Numbered from the stretch's first letter, positions 19,708-29,867 are shown. The stretch is 64,000 nt of DNA from Archangium lansingense (GCF_026626635.1 NZ_JAPNKA010000001.1:1116001-1180000); one strand, 5' to 3'. A program made the numbers and translations. Notes: generated by a model not told the origin, from the sequence alone.

Positions 19708-20733
19708 CTACTTGCCCTTGCTGTAGTCCCGGCTGGCGATGACGCCCTGCACCTCGGCCAGCGCGCGGGCACCCGAGGCCGACTCCAGCGCCTTCTCCGC
19801 GATGGCCTGCACCTGGCGCTTGGCCTCGGCCAGCTCCGTCTGCAGCGTGAGAATGGCCTGCGCCTGCTTCGCGTTGCTCTCCTTGAGCGAGGCGATCTCC
19901 ATGCTGGCCACGCGCTGCGCCGTCTCGGCGTCCTTCTGCGCCAGCGTGAACCTCATCTCCCAATCCGACTTCACCTGGTTGCTCGCGATGGCCGCCGCCG
20001 CGCCCGTCTCCCTCTTCAGCACCGCCGGGAAGTCCGCCACCTGCTTGCGCAGCTCCTCCAGCTCCTTCTCGCGCAGCTTCAGCGCCTCGTCCCGCACCGC
20101 CCACTCCTTCTCCAGCTTCTCCTTGCGGTCACGCTCGGCGGCGGCCTGCACCCGCATCTGCTCGGCGAAGGCGTCCTGCTCCTTCTTGCGCGCGAGCTGG
20201 ATGCCGTAGGTGTACTCCTCCTCCGCCCGCTTGCGCGCGACCTCCAGCGCGTCCCGCTCCGCCGCCAGCTCCTGGGCGAACTTCGTGCGCGTGTCGGAGA
20301 TCTCCTTCTGCAGCCGCTCCATCTCCGCCTGCAGCTCCTCCTTCTTCCGGTCGTACTCGGCCACCAGCACGTCGATGGCGCTCGCCGCGACGTCCTGGCC
20401 GTGCAGGGCCGTGAGCTCCTCCGTCTTGAGCTTGATGGCCTCGTCGAGCTGCTTCAGCTCCTCCACCAGGGCCATGACCTGCTCGTTGATGCCGGCCAGC
20501 GTCCGGTTGATGGTGAGGCCCGCCTCGGTGACCTTCTTGACCGCGGACTCCGCCGTGAGGCTGGAGACATCCGTCAGGACGCTCTTGGCGTGGGTAGAGC
20601 GCGCCTCCTGCTCCTTGGCCGAGACCACGGGCTTGTTGCGGTTCTTCCGGGCCAGCTCCTCGAAGGCGGCCTTGGTCTGCTCGGTGGTGCGGCTGCGGGA
20701 GGCCTTGCGGGCGGCGGCGGAACGAGTAGCCAT
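19708..20733 (-). CDS. Coiled-coil protein of unknown function
   Basis: 341 residues, soluble, very rich in Glu, Lys, Ala and Gln. After a short basic N-terminus (RSAAARKASRSR) comes a region with TAESAVKKVTEAGLTINRTLAGI, then a near-continuous coiled coil from about residue 80 to 320. I see no transmembrane segment, signal peptide or catalytic motif. The start at 20733 has a modest ribosome site and avoids an upstream extension of low-complexity residues. It lies 104 bases upstream of ppdK on the same strand. A structural or scaffolding role is only a guess. Confidence 0.75.
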   Translation of the reverse strand: MATRSAAARKASRSRTTEQTKAAFEELARKNRNKPVVSAKEQEARSTHAKSVLTDVSSLTAESAVKKVTEAGLTINRTLAGINEQVMALVEELKQLDEAIKLKTEELTALHGQDVAASAIDVLVAEYDRKKEELQAEMERLQKEISDTRTKFAQELAAERDALEVARKRAEEEYTYGIQLARKKEQDAFAEQMRVQAAAERDRKEKLEKEWAVRDEALKLREKELEELRKQVADFPAVLKRETGAAAAIASNQVKSDWEMRFTLAQKDAETAQRVASMEIASLKESNAKQAQAILTLQTELAEAKRQVQAIAEKALESASGARALAEVQGVIASRDYSKGK

Positions 20734-20982
20734 GGTGTGATGCTCCAGGTTGGGTGTGGGCCCTCTCAGGTAGGGCCTGGGTGTAGCGGTGGGAGTGGCT
20801 GGCCCCCTCTCGGGCGGCCATGCGTAAGAAATACCCAATGGGTCTGACATTCCGTGGGCTCCGACGTGGCTCCCGCGGAGGGTTTTTCGCACCAGACCTG
20901 GGATGTCAGACCCACCCCTCCACGCAACCTGGCTGGTACGGTACGGCGCGGCCTACGCGCGGGTGCGTGGAAGGAGGCCCGG

Positions 20983-21756
20983 ATGCGGCTGTGGACATGG
21001 CTGGCAGTGGGCGGGGTGCTGGGGGCGGGCGTGAGTGTGGCGCGGTCCACGTCCGTGCTGCGCGAAGAGGTTCGCGTGACGGTGGAGGGCGTCACCGAGC
21101 GCTGGCGACTCGAGTGGCGGATGCCTCCTACGCTCGCGTGCTTCGAGACGGAGGGTGTCACGTGTCCCTGTGAGGGCTTCGCGCAGGGCGAGCGCGGTGA
21201 GTTGGAGCTCGTGCGCTCGCGTCCGGGCAGGCCCGTGGAGCGTTTCCCGCTCACCCCCTTGTTCGGAGGCCCCGGCTCAGGCGAGGAGCGGCCCCAGGCG
21301 ATGTTGCGAGGCTGGGAGCCGGCCGAGGGCGATGAGCAGCTTCCTCCCGGTGAGCGGCGCCAGGCGCTCCAGCGCCGCAAGCGGGTGCGGGCGATGGTGC
21401 TCGGTGACTACGACCATGACGGGCAGGCGCGCGAGTTCGTGCTGCAGACGCAGGCGTACGGGTGCGGAATGCGGGAGGCGGTGCTCATCGGTGTCGATCG
21501 CCGCGACGGTCGCGTGCGCGCGCTGGGCACCGCCGAGCATCCCGACAGGCCCCTCGTGCTGGAGCCGGAGACCTGGGCGCTGTTGCGGGCCTCGGCGCGA
21601 ATCGAAGCGATCGAGACGCCGTGCGGCGACCACGGGAGTGAGCAGGAGCGGGTCCTGCGGGTGGTCGCCGATGGCAAGGGGCTGCACGCCACGCAGGAGC
21701 TCTACCACTGCACCGAGACGGGGCGCGGCGCCCGGGTGTCGAGCGAGGTGCTCTGA
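20983..21756 (+). CDS. Hypothetical exported protein
   Basis: 257 residues. The N-terminus MRLWTWLAVGGVLGAGVSVA is a signal peptide or anchor. The body has a VTVEGVTERWRLEW strand, a Cys-containing ACFETEGVTCPCEGF segment, and a calcium-like or FG-GAP-like DYDHDGQAREFVLQTQAYGC stretch that suggests a beta-rich repeat fold. I do not recognise a family. GGAAGGAGG lies 7 bases before the ATG at 20983, deciding the start against the longer open frame from 20854. It faces the RNA ligase gene, with 21 bases between the stops. Confidence 0.65.
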   Translation: MRLWTWLAVGGVLGAGVSVARSTSVLREEVRVTVEGVTERWRLEWRMPPTLACFETEGVTCPCEGFAQGERGELELVRSRPGRPVERFPLTPLFGGPGSGEERPQAMLRGWEPAEGDEQLPPGERRQALQRRKRVRAMVLGDYDHDGQAREFVLQTQAYGCGMREAVLIGVDRRDGRVRALGTAEHPDRPLVLEPETWALLRASARIEAIETPCGDHGSEQERVLRVVADGKGLHATQELYHCTETGRGARVSSEVL

Positions 21757-21777
21757 GCCGAGCACCTCGCCCTCACC

Positions 21778-22779
21778 TCAGTCTTCGTCCTTGAGCAGGA
21801 AGTCGTTGTTGATGATCTTGAACGACAGCCTGCCGCCGAGCGTGGGCGAGTGTCGCTCGGCCAGGGGGCGCACCACGATGCCCTCCTTGCGGTTGCGCGT
21901 GCCCGTGTAGAAGCCCTGGGCGAGCTTCAGGTAGTGCTCGAGGCTGTGGTCGAACGTCCTCGCGGCCTCGCCCGTGACGACGTGCTCCACCGGCACGGTG
22001 CGCAGCCCGTGCTCCGCGCAGAACGCGATGAGCTCGGCATGGCCGAGGTAGTGCCCGGTCCGCGTGTCGTGGACGCTGAAGATGAACAGGTCCGCCTCGG
22101 TGAGGCCCAGCCGGTTCTTCTGGATGCCGGGACCACACACCTCGCCCTGCACGGCGAAGCCAGCCGGGAGCACGGTGTCGAGCGCGTACCGCTCGGCCAT
22201 GCGCCACGCCGGGTGCGAGGCCTCGCGCGTCAGCGCCCAGTTGCGCGAGCACGCCACCAGCCCGCCCTCCAGCGGCCGGAAGAAGGTCGCCGAGGTCCCA
22301 TCCAGCTTCGTCGTCACGTAGAAGTCGTGGCCGCGCAGCTCGTCCAGGACGCCGAGCGCGGACTGCAGGCGGAGCTCATCCGTCCTGGGCACCTGGCCCG
22401 GGAACGGCCCGGAGACCTCCCGCGAGTCGGCTGCCACGGGCTCGTACTTGACGACTCCGAGCAGGTCGCGCACGTCGGTGCCGTGCGGCGGCAGCGCGCC
22501 GGGGAGGATGGAGACGGGCAGGGCGAGCCCCTGCGACAGCACGCCCCTGAGACGCGCGGTCTTCACGCGGAAGCCTCGAGGCCGCATGAACTCCGCCCAC
22601 GGCGCGCTCTCGGGCAGCAGGCTGTCGAGCTCGAAGAAGATGCAGGGGTCGCCCGGGGCGAACTCGCCCTTCTTGACGACGACGTCCCAGCCCATCACGC
22701 GCGCCTTGAGGATGTTGTCCGCTCCCGAGATGGGCTCGAGGTGGTCGACACGCTGTACGGACACGAGCTTTCTCTCCAT
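21778..22779 (-). CDS. RNA ligase, DRB0094-type
   Basis: 333 residues. The N-terminal domain (MERKLVSVQRVDHLEPISGAD and GDPCIFFELDSLLPE) is an OB-type domain seen in Deinococcus DRB0094 (Rnl5) ligases. The nucleotidyl-transferase part has motif I TKLDGTSATFF with the AMP-accepting Lys, motif III-like FAVQGEVCGPG, motif IV EGIVVRP and motif V SFKIIN. Such enzymes seal nicked RNA with ATP. Start at 22779 follows GGGAGAG; the longer frame to 22848 is unlikely. It is not beside a kinase/phosphatase or toxin gene, so the RNA substrate is not indicated. Confidence 0.85.
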   Translation of the reverse strand: MERKLVSVQRVDHLEPISGADNILKARVMGWDVVVKKGEFAPGDPCIFFELDSLLPESAPWAEFMRPRGFRVKTARLRGVLSQGLALPVSILPGALPPHGTDVRDLLGVVKYEPVAADSREVSGPFPGQVPRTDELRLQSALGVLDELRGHDFYVTTKLDGTSATFFRPLEGGLVACSRNWALTREASHPAWRMAERYALDTVLPAGFAVQGEVCGPGIQKNRLGLTEADLFIFSVHDTRTGHYLGHAELIAFCAEHGLRTVPVEHVVTGEAARTFDHSLEHYLKLAQGFYTGTRNRKEGIVVRPLAERHSPTLGGRLSFKIINNDFLLKDED

Positions 22780-22924
22780 GACGGTCTCTCCCAGGTGGGA
22801 CGGGCGGAGCGCTCGTCCCGCGGGGCTGGACGCGGGGCCGGCTCTCATCCTGACCAGCCCGTCTTCCCACTGGGCGTCCGGGGGGCTCTACGCTCGTTTG
22901 CGGTGCTGGTAAGGTAGCCGGGTC

Positions 22925-24706
22925 ATGGACAATTCCCAACCCCCCACCAGCCGCTGGCTGGTTTTCCCGCGCGTCCTTTGGATCTCCCTGGCCGCCGGGC
23001 TGGCGTTCTCCCTGCTAGCGCTGATGTCGGGCTTCATGCCCGACGACTACGTCTATGTTGGCGTGCTCGAGGGGCATGCGCCTCCGGCACCGCTCTCGAC
23101 GACGACCTTCGATCTCTACCGCCTCATCTCGGGAGACCCCGCCCAGATGCAGCCGCTCCTCGACAAGGGAGTGATGCCCTGGTGGACGCTGCCCGATTTG
23201 CGGATCGCCTTCTTCCGGCCCCTCTCCAGCGCCCTCATGGTGGTGGACCACGCGCTCTTTGGCACCAACCCGGTGGGCTACCACGTGCATACCATCCTCT
23301 GGTACCTGGGGCTGGTGGCGGTGGTGGGGGTTCTGCTGTGGCGGATCCTTCCCGGGGCCGTGGGGGCCATGGCGCTGCTGCTCTTCGCCATCGACGACGC
23401 GCACATCGCCTCGGTGGCGTGGCTGACCAATCGCAGCACTGTCGTCGCCATGTTCTTCGCGGTGCTGGCGGTGGTCCTGCACCTGCAATGGCGCCAGCGG
23501 GGCCGTGCCTGGGCGATGCCCCTGTCGGCGCTGGCGCTGGCGGTGGGCCTGTCAGCGGCCGAGACGGCGCTCCTGGTCAGCTTCTATCTCATCTCCTATG
23601 AGCTGCTGGGCGCAGAGGGTCCCCTCCCCGAGCGGCTCAAGGCCCTGGTTCCCACCCTGCTGGTGCTGCTCGTCTACGGCGTGGTGCGCAGCCGCCTGGG
23701 CTACGGCTCCACGGGCTCGGACATGCATATTGATCCGCTGGCCCAGCCGCTGTTCTGGCTGCCGTTCGCGCTGCTCTGGGTGCCCATCACCTTGGGTGGA
23801 GTTCTGCTCAACGCCCCCGTGGACATGTCGATCGACGCCCAGTTCGAGATGCCCCTGCTGATCGCGGGGATTGTCGGGATGGTGGTGGTGGGGCTCATGC
23901 TCCGCGCCGCCTGGCGTGGCATGAGCGAGCAGGAGCGCCGTCAGCTCCGCTGGCTGCTGGCCGCCTTCGCCGTCTCCGTGGTGGGCACGGCCACGACCGC
24001 GCCTTCCATCCGCGTGAACCTGGTGCCCAGCCTGGGCGGGGCCATCATCATCGCGGTGGTGGTGCACCACGCCTGGCGTCGGCGTGAGCGCAACTGGGGT
24101 GGGCGGGCCCTGGTCGCCGGTGCCGGCCTCCTGGTGTTCCTCCATGTGATCATCGCTCCGTATGGCTGGTGGAGCACCCTCCAGATGTTCCGCGGCTTCC
24201 AGGCGTCCAACGCGCGCATCCAGAAGCATTTCGAGGAAGTGGTGGACACGAAGACCCTTCCCCAGCAGCGCCTGGTGCTGCTCAACGCGCCCCACGTCAT
24301 GATGGGCGTCTACGCGTCCGTGGAATGGTGGGCCAACGGCAAGCCGCTCCCGGCCGCCTGGTGGGTCCTCACCTTCGACCACCTGGAGCAGCGCGTCACC
24401 CGCACCGGGCCGGCCACGTTGGTGCTCGAGCGGAAGAGCGGCCGGTTCTTCTCCACCATCAGCGAGCGCATCCACCGCTCCTCCAGCCATCAGTTTTCCG
24501 CCGGGGACGAGGTGAAGGTGAACGGGATGCACGTGAAGGTGCTGGAGGCGGACGCCGGGGGCCCGAGCAAGCTGTCCTTCACCTTCGACGTGCCGCTGGA
24601 GGACCCCTCGCTGCTGCTGCTCCAGTGGAGGGACCGCAAGGTGCGCCGCTTCGAGATTCCTCCCCTGGCCAACCCCTCTCCAGCCAACGTCGAGGCGGTC
24701 CCCTAG
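22925..24706 (+). CDS. Polytopic membrane protein, possibly GT-C-like
   Basis: 593 residues. About ten transmembrane helices occupy residues 15-400, followed by a soluble C-terminal region. After the first helix comes GFMPDDYVYV, an acidic pair in the first external loop as in GT-C glycosyltransferases and O-mannosyltransferase-like proteins, then FFRPLSSALMVVDHALFG, also reminiscent of that group. I treat a glycosyltransferase role as possible only. The gene ends 9 bases before the sirtuin gene and may be co-transcribed with it. Confidence 0.7.
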   Translation: MDNSQPPTSRWLVFPRVLWISLAAGLAFSLLALMSGFMPDDYVYVGVLEGHAPPAPLSTTTFDLYRLISGDPAQMQPLLDKGVMPWWTLPDLRIAFFRPLSSALMVVDHALFGTNPVGYHVHTILWYLGLVAVVGVLLWRILPGAVGAMALLLFAIDDAHIASVAWLTNRSTVVAMFFAVLAVVLHLQWRQRGRAWAMPLSALALAVGLSAAETALLVSFYLISYELLGAEGPLPERLKALVPTLLVLLVYGVVRSRLGYGSTGSDMHIDPLAQPLFWLPFALLWVPITLGGVLLNAPVDMSIDAQFEMPLLIAGIVGMVVVGLMLRAAWRGMSEQERRQLRWLLAAFAVSVVGTATTAPSIRVNLVPSLGGAIIIAVVVHHAWRRRERNWGGRALVAGAGLLVFLHVIIAPYGWWSTLQMFRGFQASNARIQKHFEEVVDTKTLPQQRLVLLNAPHVMMGVYASVEWWANGKPLPAAWWVLTFDHLEQRVTRTGPATLVLERKSGRFFSTISERIHRSSSHQFSAGDEVKVNGMHVKVLEADAGGPSKLSFTFDVPLEDPSLLLLQWRDRKVRRFEIPPLANPSPANVEAVP

Positions 24707-24715
24707 GAGAGCGTG

Positions 24716-25546
24716 ATGAGCCAGGAGCTCCGCCGTGCCGCCGACGTCCTCCGCTCCGCCGAGGCCCTCATCATCGGAGCGGGGGCTGGGATGGGTGTGG
24801 ACTCGGGCTTGCCCGACTTCCGCGGCACGGAGGGCTTCTGGCGCGCCTACCCGGCCTACGCGAAGCTCGGGCTCGACTTCGCGTCCATGGCCAACCCCCA
24901 GTGGTTCCAGAAGGACCCCGAGTTCGCTTGGGGTTTCTACGGCCACCGGCTCGGGCTGTACCGCGCGACGACTCCCCATCCCGGGTTCACGCTGCTGCGC
25001 ACCTGGGCCTCGCGCATGCGGCACGGCGCCTTCGTCTTCACCTCGAATGTCGATGGCCAGTTCCAGAAGGCGGGCTTCCCCGAGGAGCGCGTCCTCGAGG
25101 TCCATGGCTCCATCCACCACGTGCAGTGCCTCGGCTCCTGCCCGGAGCTTTCCTCCGCCGCCCCGTACTCCGTGGAGGTGGACCCCGAGACCTTCCGCGC
25201 TCGGCCACCCCTGCCCACGTGTCCGCGCTGCGGCTCGCTCCTGCGGCCGAACATCCTCATGTTCGGCGACTGGGCGTGGGATGCCTCTCGCACCGAGGTC
25301 CAGGAGCAGCGGCTGACGGAGTGGCTTCAGGGCGTGAAGCCCGGCTCCCTCGCCGTCGTCGAGTGCGGCGCGGGCACGGCCATCCCCTCCGTGCGGCACT
25401 TCTGTGAGCGGGTGGCGGCCGCCGGCAAGGGGACGCTCATCCGCATCAACGTGCGCGAGCCCCAGGTGCCCTCGGGTGGGATTGGTTTGCCGCTGCGGGC
25501 CCTCGAAGCCTTGCGCGGGATTGCCGAGGCGCTGGAGCGCGGGTGA
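24716..25546 (+). CDS. Sir2-family NAD-dependent deacetylase
   Basis: 276 residues. Motifs in order: GAGAGMGVDSGLPDFRG for NAD binding, TSNVDGQFQKAGF, the catalytic His in VLEVHGS, a zinc site with CLGSC and later CPRCG, and RPNILMFGD. The C-terminus has VVECGAGTAIPSVR, matching the GTS-like NAD segment. The family removes acyl groups from lysines at the expense of NAD. AGGAGAG lies 5 bases before the ATG at 24716; a GTG at 24713 is in frame. The stop is one base from the stop of the opposing heme A synthase gene. Confidence 0.93.
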   Translation: MSQELRRAADVLRSAEALIIGAGAGMGVDSGLPDFRGTEGFWRAYPAYAKLGLDFASMANPQWFQKDPEFAWGFYGHRLGLYRATTPHPGFTLLRTWASRMRHGAFVFTSNVDGQFQKAGFPEERVLEVHGSIHHVQCLGSCPELSSAAPYSVEVDPETFRARPPLPTCPRCGSLLRPNILMFGDWAWDASRTEVQEQRLTEWLQGVKPGSLAVVECGAGTAIPSVRHFCERVAAAGKGTLIRINVREPQVPSGGIGLPLRALEALRGIAEALERG

Positions 25547-25547
25547 G

Positions 25548-26513
25548 TCAGGTCGGCGAGAGGTTCGGGGCCGGGTTCTCCTCCACCCTCGGCGCTCCCT
25601 CCGCCAGCCCCGCCGTGCCCAGCCTCAAGAGAACGATCCACACCATGTCCGCCAGCAGCAGGTGCACCAGCTGCATCCACACCGGTGCCAGCAGCAACAG
25701 GTTCACGAGCCCCGCCACCAGTTGCAGCGCGTAGAGCACTCCCAGCTGCAGCGCCGCCCGCTTCGCCTCCGGCGAGGGCCTCAGCCTCGCCACCGTCGTC
25801 GCGGAGAACACCACCAGCGCCCCCACCACCACCGCCAGCAACGGGTGCAGCACCCTCAGCCGCAGCAGCACGTGCGCCGTGGGCGAGATGTCCTGCCGGA
25901 AGCCGTCCGCCAGGCTCGACGCCGGGAAGAGCGTGTCCCCCAGCGCGGCGATGGCCCCGCTCACTCCCAGCACCAGCAGCCCCGCCACGCTGCCCGCCAC
26001 CAGCCACCCCACCAGCCCCTGCTGGCGCCACGTCAGCCGCTCCCGGCCTCCCGCCCACCAGCACGTCAGCGCCATCGCCCCCACCAGCAGGAACGTGTTG
26101 ATGAGGTGAGCCGCCATCCACCACGCCCGCGCCAGCGACTCGTTGCCCGCCACCATCTTGAAGAGCACCAGCCCCGCCCCCAACGCCGCCTCCGTCAGCA
26201 TGAAGACGAGCGAGAAGACGGCCGCCTTGCGCACCGGGTGCCCCTTCGCGTGCGCCCTCAGTCCCCACACGCACAGCACCACCGCCAGCACCAGCGCCAG
26301 CCCGCTCGTCACCCGGTGCGTGTACTCGATGATCGTCTGCACGGTGGGCGCTCGCGGCACCACCTCGCCGTTGCACACAGGCCAGTGGTCTCCGCACCCA
26401 GCCCCCGAGCCCGTGGCACGCACGAACGCGCCCCACAGCACCACGGCCAGCGTGTAGACGAGGGTGGACCAGCTAAAGACTCGGAAGGCACGGGAGGAGA
26501 CGGAAGAGCTCAT
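25548..26513 (-). CDS. ctaA: Heme A synthase (COX15/CtaA family)
   Basis: 321 residues with eight predicted transmembrane helices. GAFVRATGSGAGCGDHWPVC contains the Cys pair found in CtaA loops; EYTHRVTSG supplies one conserved heme-ligand His, and further His residues occur in WWMAAHLINTFLL, LRLRVLHPLL and QLVHLLLADM. The enzyme converts heme O to heme A for cytochrome oxidase. No ctaB or oxidase genes are within the window. About 430 bases without a gene lie upstream. Confidence 0.92.
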   Translation of the reverse strand: MSSSVSSRAFRVFSWSTLVYTLAVVLWGAFVRATGSGAGCGDHWPVCNGEVVPRAPTVQTIIEYTHRVTSGLALVLAVVLCVWGLRAHAKGHPVRKAAVFSLVFMLTEAALGAGLVLFKMVAGNESLARAWWMAAHLINTFLLVGAMALTCWWAGGRERLTWRQQGLVGWLVAGSVAGLLVLGVSGAIAALGDTLFPASSLADGFRQDISPTAHVLLRLRVLHPLLAVVVGALVVFSATTVARLRPSPEAKRAALQLGVLYALQLVAGLVNLLLLAPVWMQLVHLLLADMVWIVLLRLGTAGLAEGAPRVEENPAPNLSPT

Positions 26514-26613
26514 CGGCGCTCTCCTCCCTAGCCCACTTCGCCCCCGCTCGCCGCCCTCACGAGCTCTCCTCTCCCGTCCTCGTCTGGTTGCCCGGCTGGT
26601 TCACCCACCCCCC

Positions 26614-26702
26614 ATATCCACTGGGTATCCGAAAACCCTCCCTCCGTTTCCTGGATGCCCTTTTGGATATGCCCGCCTGCCCTTGGATAGCCCTGGATGA
26701 TT
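26614..26702. repeat. Cluster of short TGGAT repeats in a 429-bp gene-free region
   Basis: The region 26514-26942 carries no convincing gene. Within it, TGGATGCCC (26652), TGGATATGCCC (26664), TGGATAGCCC (26684) and TGGATGATT (26694) form a direct-repeat cluster, preceded by an opposing copy (ATATCCACTGGGTATCC, 26614-26630). It is upstream of ctaA and downstream of the sigma-54 activator gene. It could be an operator array for ctaA. The remaining 240 bases show nothing recognisable. Confidence 0.4.
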
Positions 26703-26942
26703 TCCAAACGGCCTCCAGGGGCCCCAAAACGTTGGCATGACCCCTGCTAAGTGTCCTCTCGATAACGATTTCGAGTTCGGGCGCCTCGGTGCCTGAAGCG
26801 TTCGTGGGTCAGAACTCCCCCCACTTCGGCCCACGAGCGCACCTTTACGTAGGTGTAGTTGTAGCCACGCACCGCGGGTCGGGTTCGCCCCCTGTCCTGG
26901 CCCGCGGTGTTCTTTTCCCCTCAGGCGCTCGCGGCTCCGGGC

Positions 26943-29867
26943 TCAGCCCGTGATGCGCAGCCTGTCCGCCCCCAGCACCGACGGCAGCGAACCGAAGGCG
27001 AGCGAGCGTTCAATGACGTTGCGCAGCTCTCGCACGTTGCCCGGCCAGGAGTGCGCCACCAGCGCGGCCATGGCGTCCGGTCCGAGCTGCGGCGGCTCCC
27101 GGCCCTCGGGGGTGAGCTGGTTCACGAAGTGGCGTGCCAGGGCGATGATGTCCTCGCGCCGCTCGCGCAGTGGGGGCACCCGTACTGGCACCACCTGCAG
27201 CCGGTAGTAGAGGTCCTCGCGGAAGCGCCCCTCGCGCACGAGCTGTCCCAGGTCCCGGTGGGTGGCGGCGATGACGCGCACGTCCACCTGCGCCGGTCGC
27301 GTCTCGCCCAGGGGGAAGATCTCCCCGTTCTCCAGGAAGCGCAGCAGCTTGGGCTGCACCTCGAGCGGCAGCTCTCCGATTTCGTCCAGGAAGAGCGTGC
27401 CCCCGTGGGCCGCGCGGATGACGCCGGGGTGGTCCGTGGCCGCGCCGGTGTAGGCGCCGCGCCGGTAGCCGAAGAGCTGGCCCTCGAAGAGCTCGCGCGG
27501 CACCGCGGCGCAGTTGAAGGCCACGTAGGGCCGATCGGCCCGGGCTGACAGCCGGTGGAGCGCGCGCGCCACCACCTCCTTACCGCTGCCAGACTCGCCA
27601 GTGACGATGACGGTGGCACGCGAGCCACTCAGCCCCGCCAGCTCCGTCTTCAGCTTGTTCATGGTGGGTGAGGCGGCGATGAAGCCGGGCACCTCGGGTG
27701 CGGCCTCGGGCTCGCGCAGGGGCGGCTCCGCCTGGACGAAGCCGCGCAGCACGGCCACCTCCAGCGCGAAGCCGGCCAGACGCGCCAGGGCACTGATGAG
27801 CGCTCGTCCATCCGCGGGCAGGGGACCGGCCACGCCCACGCGCAGTCGGCGGCCACACCCGTCGCCGAACTCCACCCACTCGCTGGCGGGCACGGTGCTC
27901 TCGCCCAGCAGCGGCGTGGTGCGGCCCTGCGAGTCCAGCTCCTCCAGGCGCGGGTTGCGGCCGGGGAAGAGTCCCTCCAGCACCGCCACCAGCTCGCGCT
28001 GGATGAGGGAGGCACCCATGCCGCGCACGGCGAGCCGCTCGAAGGGCACCCCCAGCGATTCGGCTCCCAGCCGGGGCTCCGCTTCCGGAGATGGGGTCTC
28101 CTGCACGGGGTGAATCTCCGCGCTGAAGTCCGGCGGGGGGGTGATGCCGTAGCGGCGCAGCTCGTCTTCGCTGTGCAGGTACGCGGCCTCGGCGCCCGGC
28201 TCGCCTGCGGCGCGCGCCACCGCGGCGAGGGTGCGGCGGGTGAGGGCGGCCTCGGGGGCGTCCGCGGCGAGGGTGAAGGTGGCCAGCGAGGCCTCCAGCT
28301 TCTCGCGCGCCTCGCGCAGGCGGCCCTCCCGGGCGAGCAGCCAGCCCTCGTGGCGGTGGAGCAGGGCGGTGCTCCAGGCGGAGGGGAACTGCTCGAGGAT
28401 GGCCCGGGCCCGGCGCAGGGCCACGCGGGACTCCTGGAGCTGACCCGCGGCGGCGCGCGCGCCCACCTCGCAGACCGCGCTGTCACGCCGCAAGTAGGGC
28501 CAGCCTCCCAGCTCCAGGGCGCGGGTATGGGCGGCGGCGAAGCCCTCCGCGGACCGCTGCGCGTGGCCCTCGGCCCAGTCCGCCAGCGCCTCCACCCAGC
28601 ACCCATAGGCGCGGGTAAGGGGCTGCTGGATGGGTCCGGTGTAGCTCGAGAGCTGGTGGGCGAGCTGGCGGAGGTCCGCGTAGCGGCCGGTGAGGTAGAG
28701 GAGGCGGGCGCGCTGCACCACCAGGTGATGCGGCGTCCAGCTCAGCTCTTCCGTCACCGTGGTGCCCTGCTCCAGCACTGCCTCGGCCTCGGAGAAGCGG
28801 CCCAGGCGCAGCAGGGCGTCCGCCTCCGCGCGCGCGGCGAAGATGAAGGAGAAGGCTCGACCCAGCCGCCCGTCAAAGGCTCCGCGGGCGCGGTGGACCA
28901 GCGCGAGCGCCTCCTCGGGCTCGCACGCCTCGTCCAGCCGGTGCTGCGCGAGGAAGGCGAGGCTGCGTGCCTCCAACAGGCCATAACCCAGGCGTGCCGC
29001 GGCCTGCGCCAGCTCTCGGAAGCGCCGGGTGGCCAGCGACACCTCGCCTCGGATGGCGGCCTCGTGCGCCAGCCCGTGCATGGCCATCAGCCGCAGCGAT
29101 GGGTCCGTCACCTCCGCGAGCGCCTCCTCCAGGCGTCCGTACTGGCGGGCGAGCAGCTCGGGGGCACCCAGGTAGAAGGCGGCGGCCACCTGGGCAAGGC
29201 GAAGCTGGCAGCGCACCTCCGCGAACAGGGGGTGGTTGGGCCGCAGCAGGGCCTCGGCGCGCGCTACGTGCACGTTCATCTTGCCCGCGTCGAAGATGCG
29301 GCCGTCCGGCGAGGCGTAGAGGTTGGCGGCCGTCGCGTGGACGTACACCTCGACGCTCTCGGCGGGCAGCAGGCCCGCGTCGGCCTCGACCAGGTGGGGC
29401 AGCAGCACCGCGAAGGCTCGCCGCACATCCTCGTAGCCCCAACGGTATGCGTAGGCCAGGCCCACCGAGGCCAGGGCTCGTGCCCCCGTGGTGCGCAGCT
29501 CGCTCGAGGTCAGCAGCTCCAGCAGGGTGTTCTCCGCGGCCCGCCAGTCGGCCCGTTGCAGCAGCGTCAGGCAGGCGTTCAACCGGGCCTTCTCCTCGTG
29601 CGTCAGCTCCTGGCGGACCAGGCTGTTGGCCGGACGGAGAGCAGGGGGCAGGGCTGGCTGGCCGCCCTCGGCGAGCTGGCGCAGGGCCTCCATCACCCGG
29701 CCCCTGGGGCGGCGGGCCTGCGCGGCTTCTTCCGGAAGCTCCCAGCGGTACACGGTGAGGGGCGTCACCCCAAGCTGTCGAGCGAAGGACGCACGGCTCT
29801 GCTCTCCGCGCAATGCGCGAATGGCCTCGGGTCCCATTCCCCCTGCTTCATTCCTCGACACGACCAT
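26943..29867 (-). CDS. Sigma-54-dependent activator with N-terminal HTH and TPR-like region
   Basis: 974 residues. An N-terminal helix-turn-helix (about residues 12-45, with [19 protein letters not shown]) is followed by a long helical TPR-like region to about residue 560, a possible GAF-like sensory part, and a C-terminal AAA+ domain: Walker [16 protein letters not shown] loop (Tyr for the usual Phe), Walker [13 protein letters not shown] and the arginine region up to [13 protein letters not shown]. The protein ends about 25 residues later, without the usual C-terminal Fis-type HTH. DNA binding is therefore probably by the N-terminal HTH. It is divergent from a membrane coiled-coil gene with candidate operators between. 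Confidence 0.9.
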   Translation of the reverse strand: MVVSRNEAGGMGPEAIRALRGEQSRASFARQLGVTPLTVYRWELPEEAAQARRPRGRVMEALRQLAEGGQPALPPALRPANSLVRQELTHEEKARLNACLTLLQRADWRAAENTLLELLTSSELRTTGARALASVGLAYAYRWGYEDVRRAFAVLLPHLVEADAGLLPAESVEVYVHATAANLYASPDGRIFDAGKMNVHVARAEALLRPNHPLFAEVRCQLRLAQVAAAFYLGAPELLARQYGRLEEALAEVTDPSLRLMAMHGLAHEAAIRGEVSLATRRFRELAQAAARLGYGLLEARSLAFLAQHRLDEACEPEEALALVHRARGAFDGRLGRAFSFIFAARAEADALLRLGRFSEAEAVLEQGTTVTEELSWTPHHLVVQRARLLYLTGRYADLRQLAHQLSSYTGPIQQPLTRAYGCWVEALADWAEGHAQRSAEGFAAAHTRALELGGWPYLRRDSAVCEVGARAAAGQLQESRVALRRARAILEQFPSAWSTALLHRHEGWLLAREGRLREAREKLEASLATFTLAADAPEAALTRRTLAAVARAAGEPGAEAAYLHSEDELRRYGITPPPDFSAEIHPVQETPSPEAEPRLGAESLGVPFERLAVRGMGASLIQRELVAVLEGLFPGRNPRLEELDSQGRTTPLLGESTVPASEWVEFGDGCGRRLRVGVAGPLPADGRALISALARLAGFALEVAVLRGFVQAEPPLREPEAAPEVPGFIAASPTMNKLKTELAGLSGSRATVIVTGESGSGKEVVARALHRLSARADRPYVAFNCAAVPRELFEGQLFGYRRGAYTGAATDHPGVIRAAHGGTLFLDEIGELPLEVQPKLLRFLENGEIFPLGETRPAQVDVRVIAATHRDLGQLVREGRFREDLYYRLQVVPVRVPPLRERREDIIALARHFVNQLTPEGREPPQLGPDAMAALVAHSWPGNVRELRNVIERSLAFGSLPSVLGADRLRITG

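Noticed and set aside
19604..20104. N-terminal extension of the pyruvate phosphate dikinase frame
   Set aside because: Low-complexity Gly/Ala/Arg sequence opposite in sense to nothing useful, overlapping the coiled-coil gene on the same strand in another frame; the family start and a ribosome site fit 19603.
26601..26834. 77-residue minus-strand ORF in the gap before ctaA
   Set aside because: No ribosome site, no similarity pattern, and it contains the TGGAT repeat cluster.
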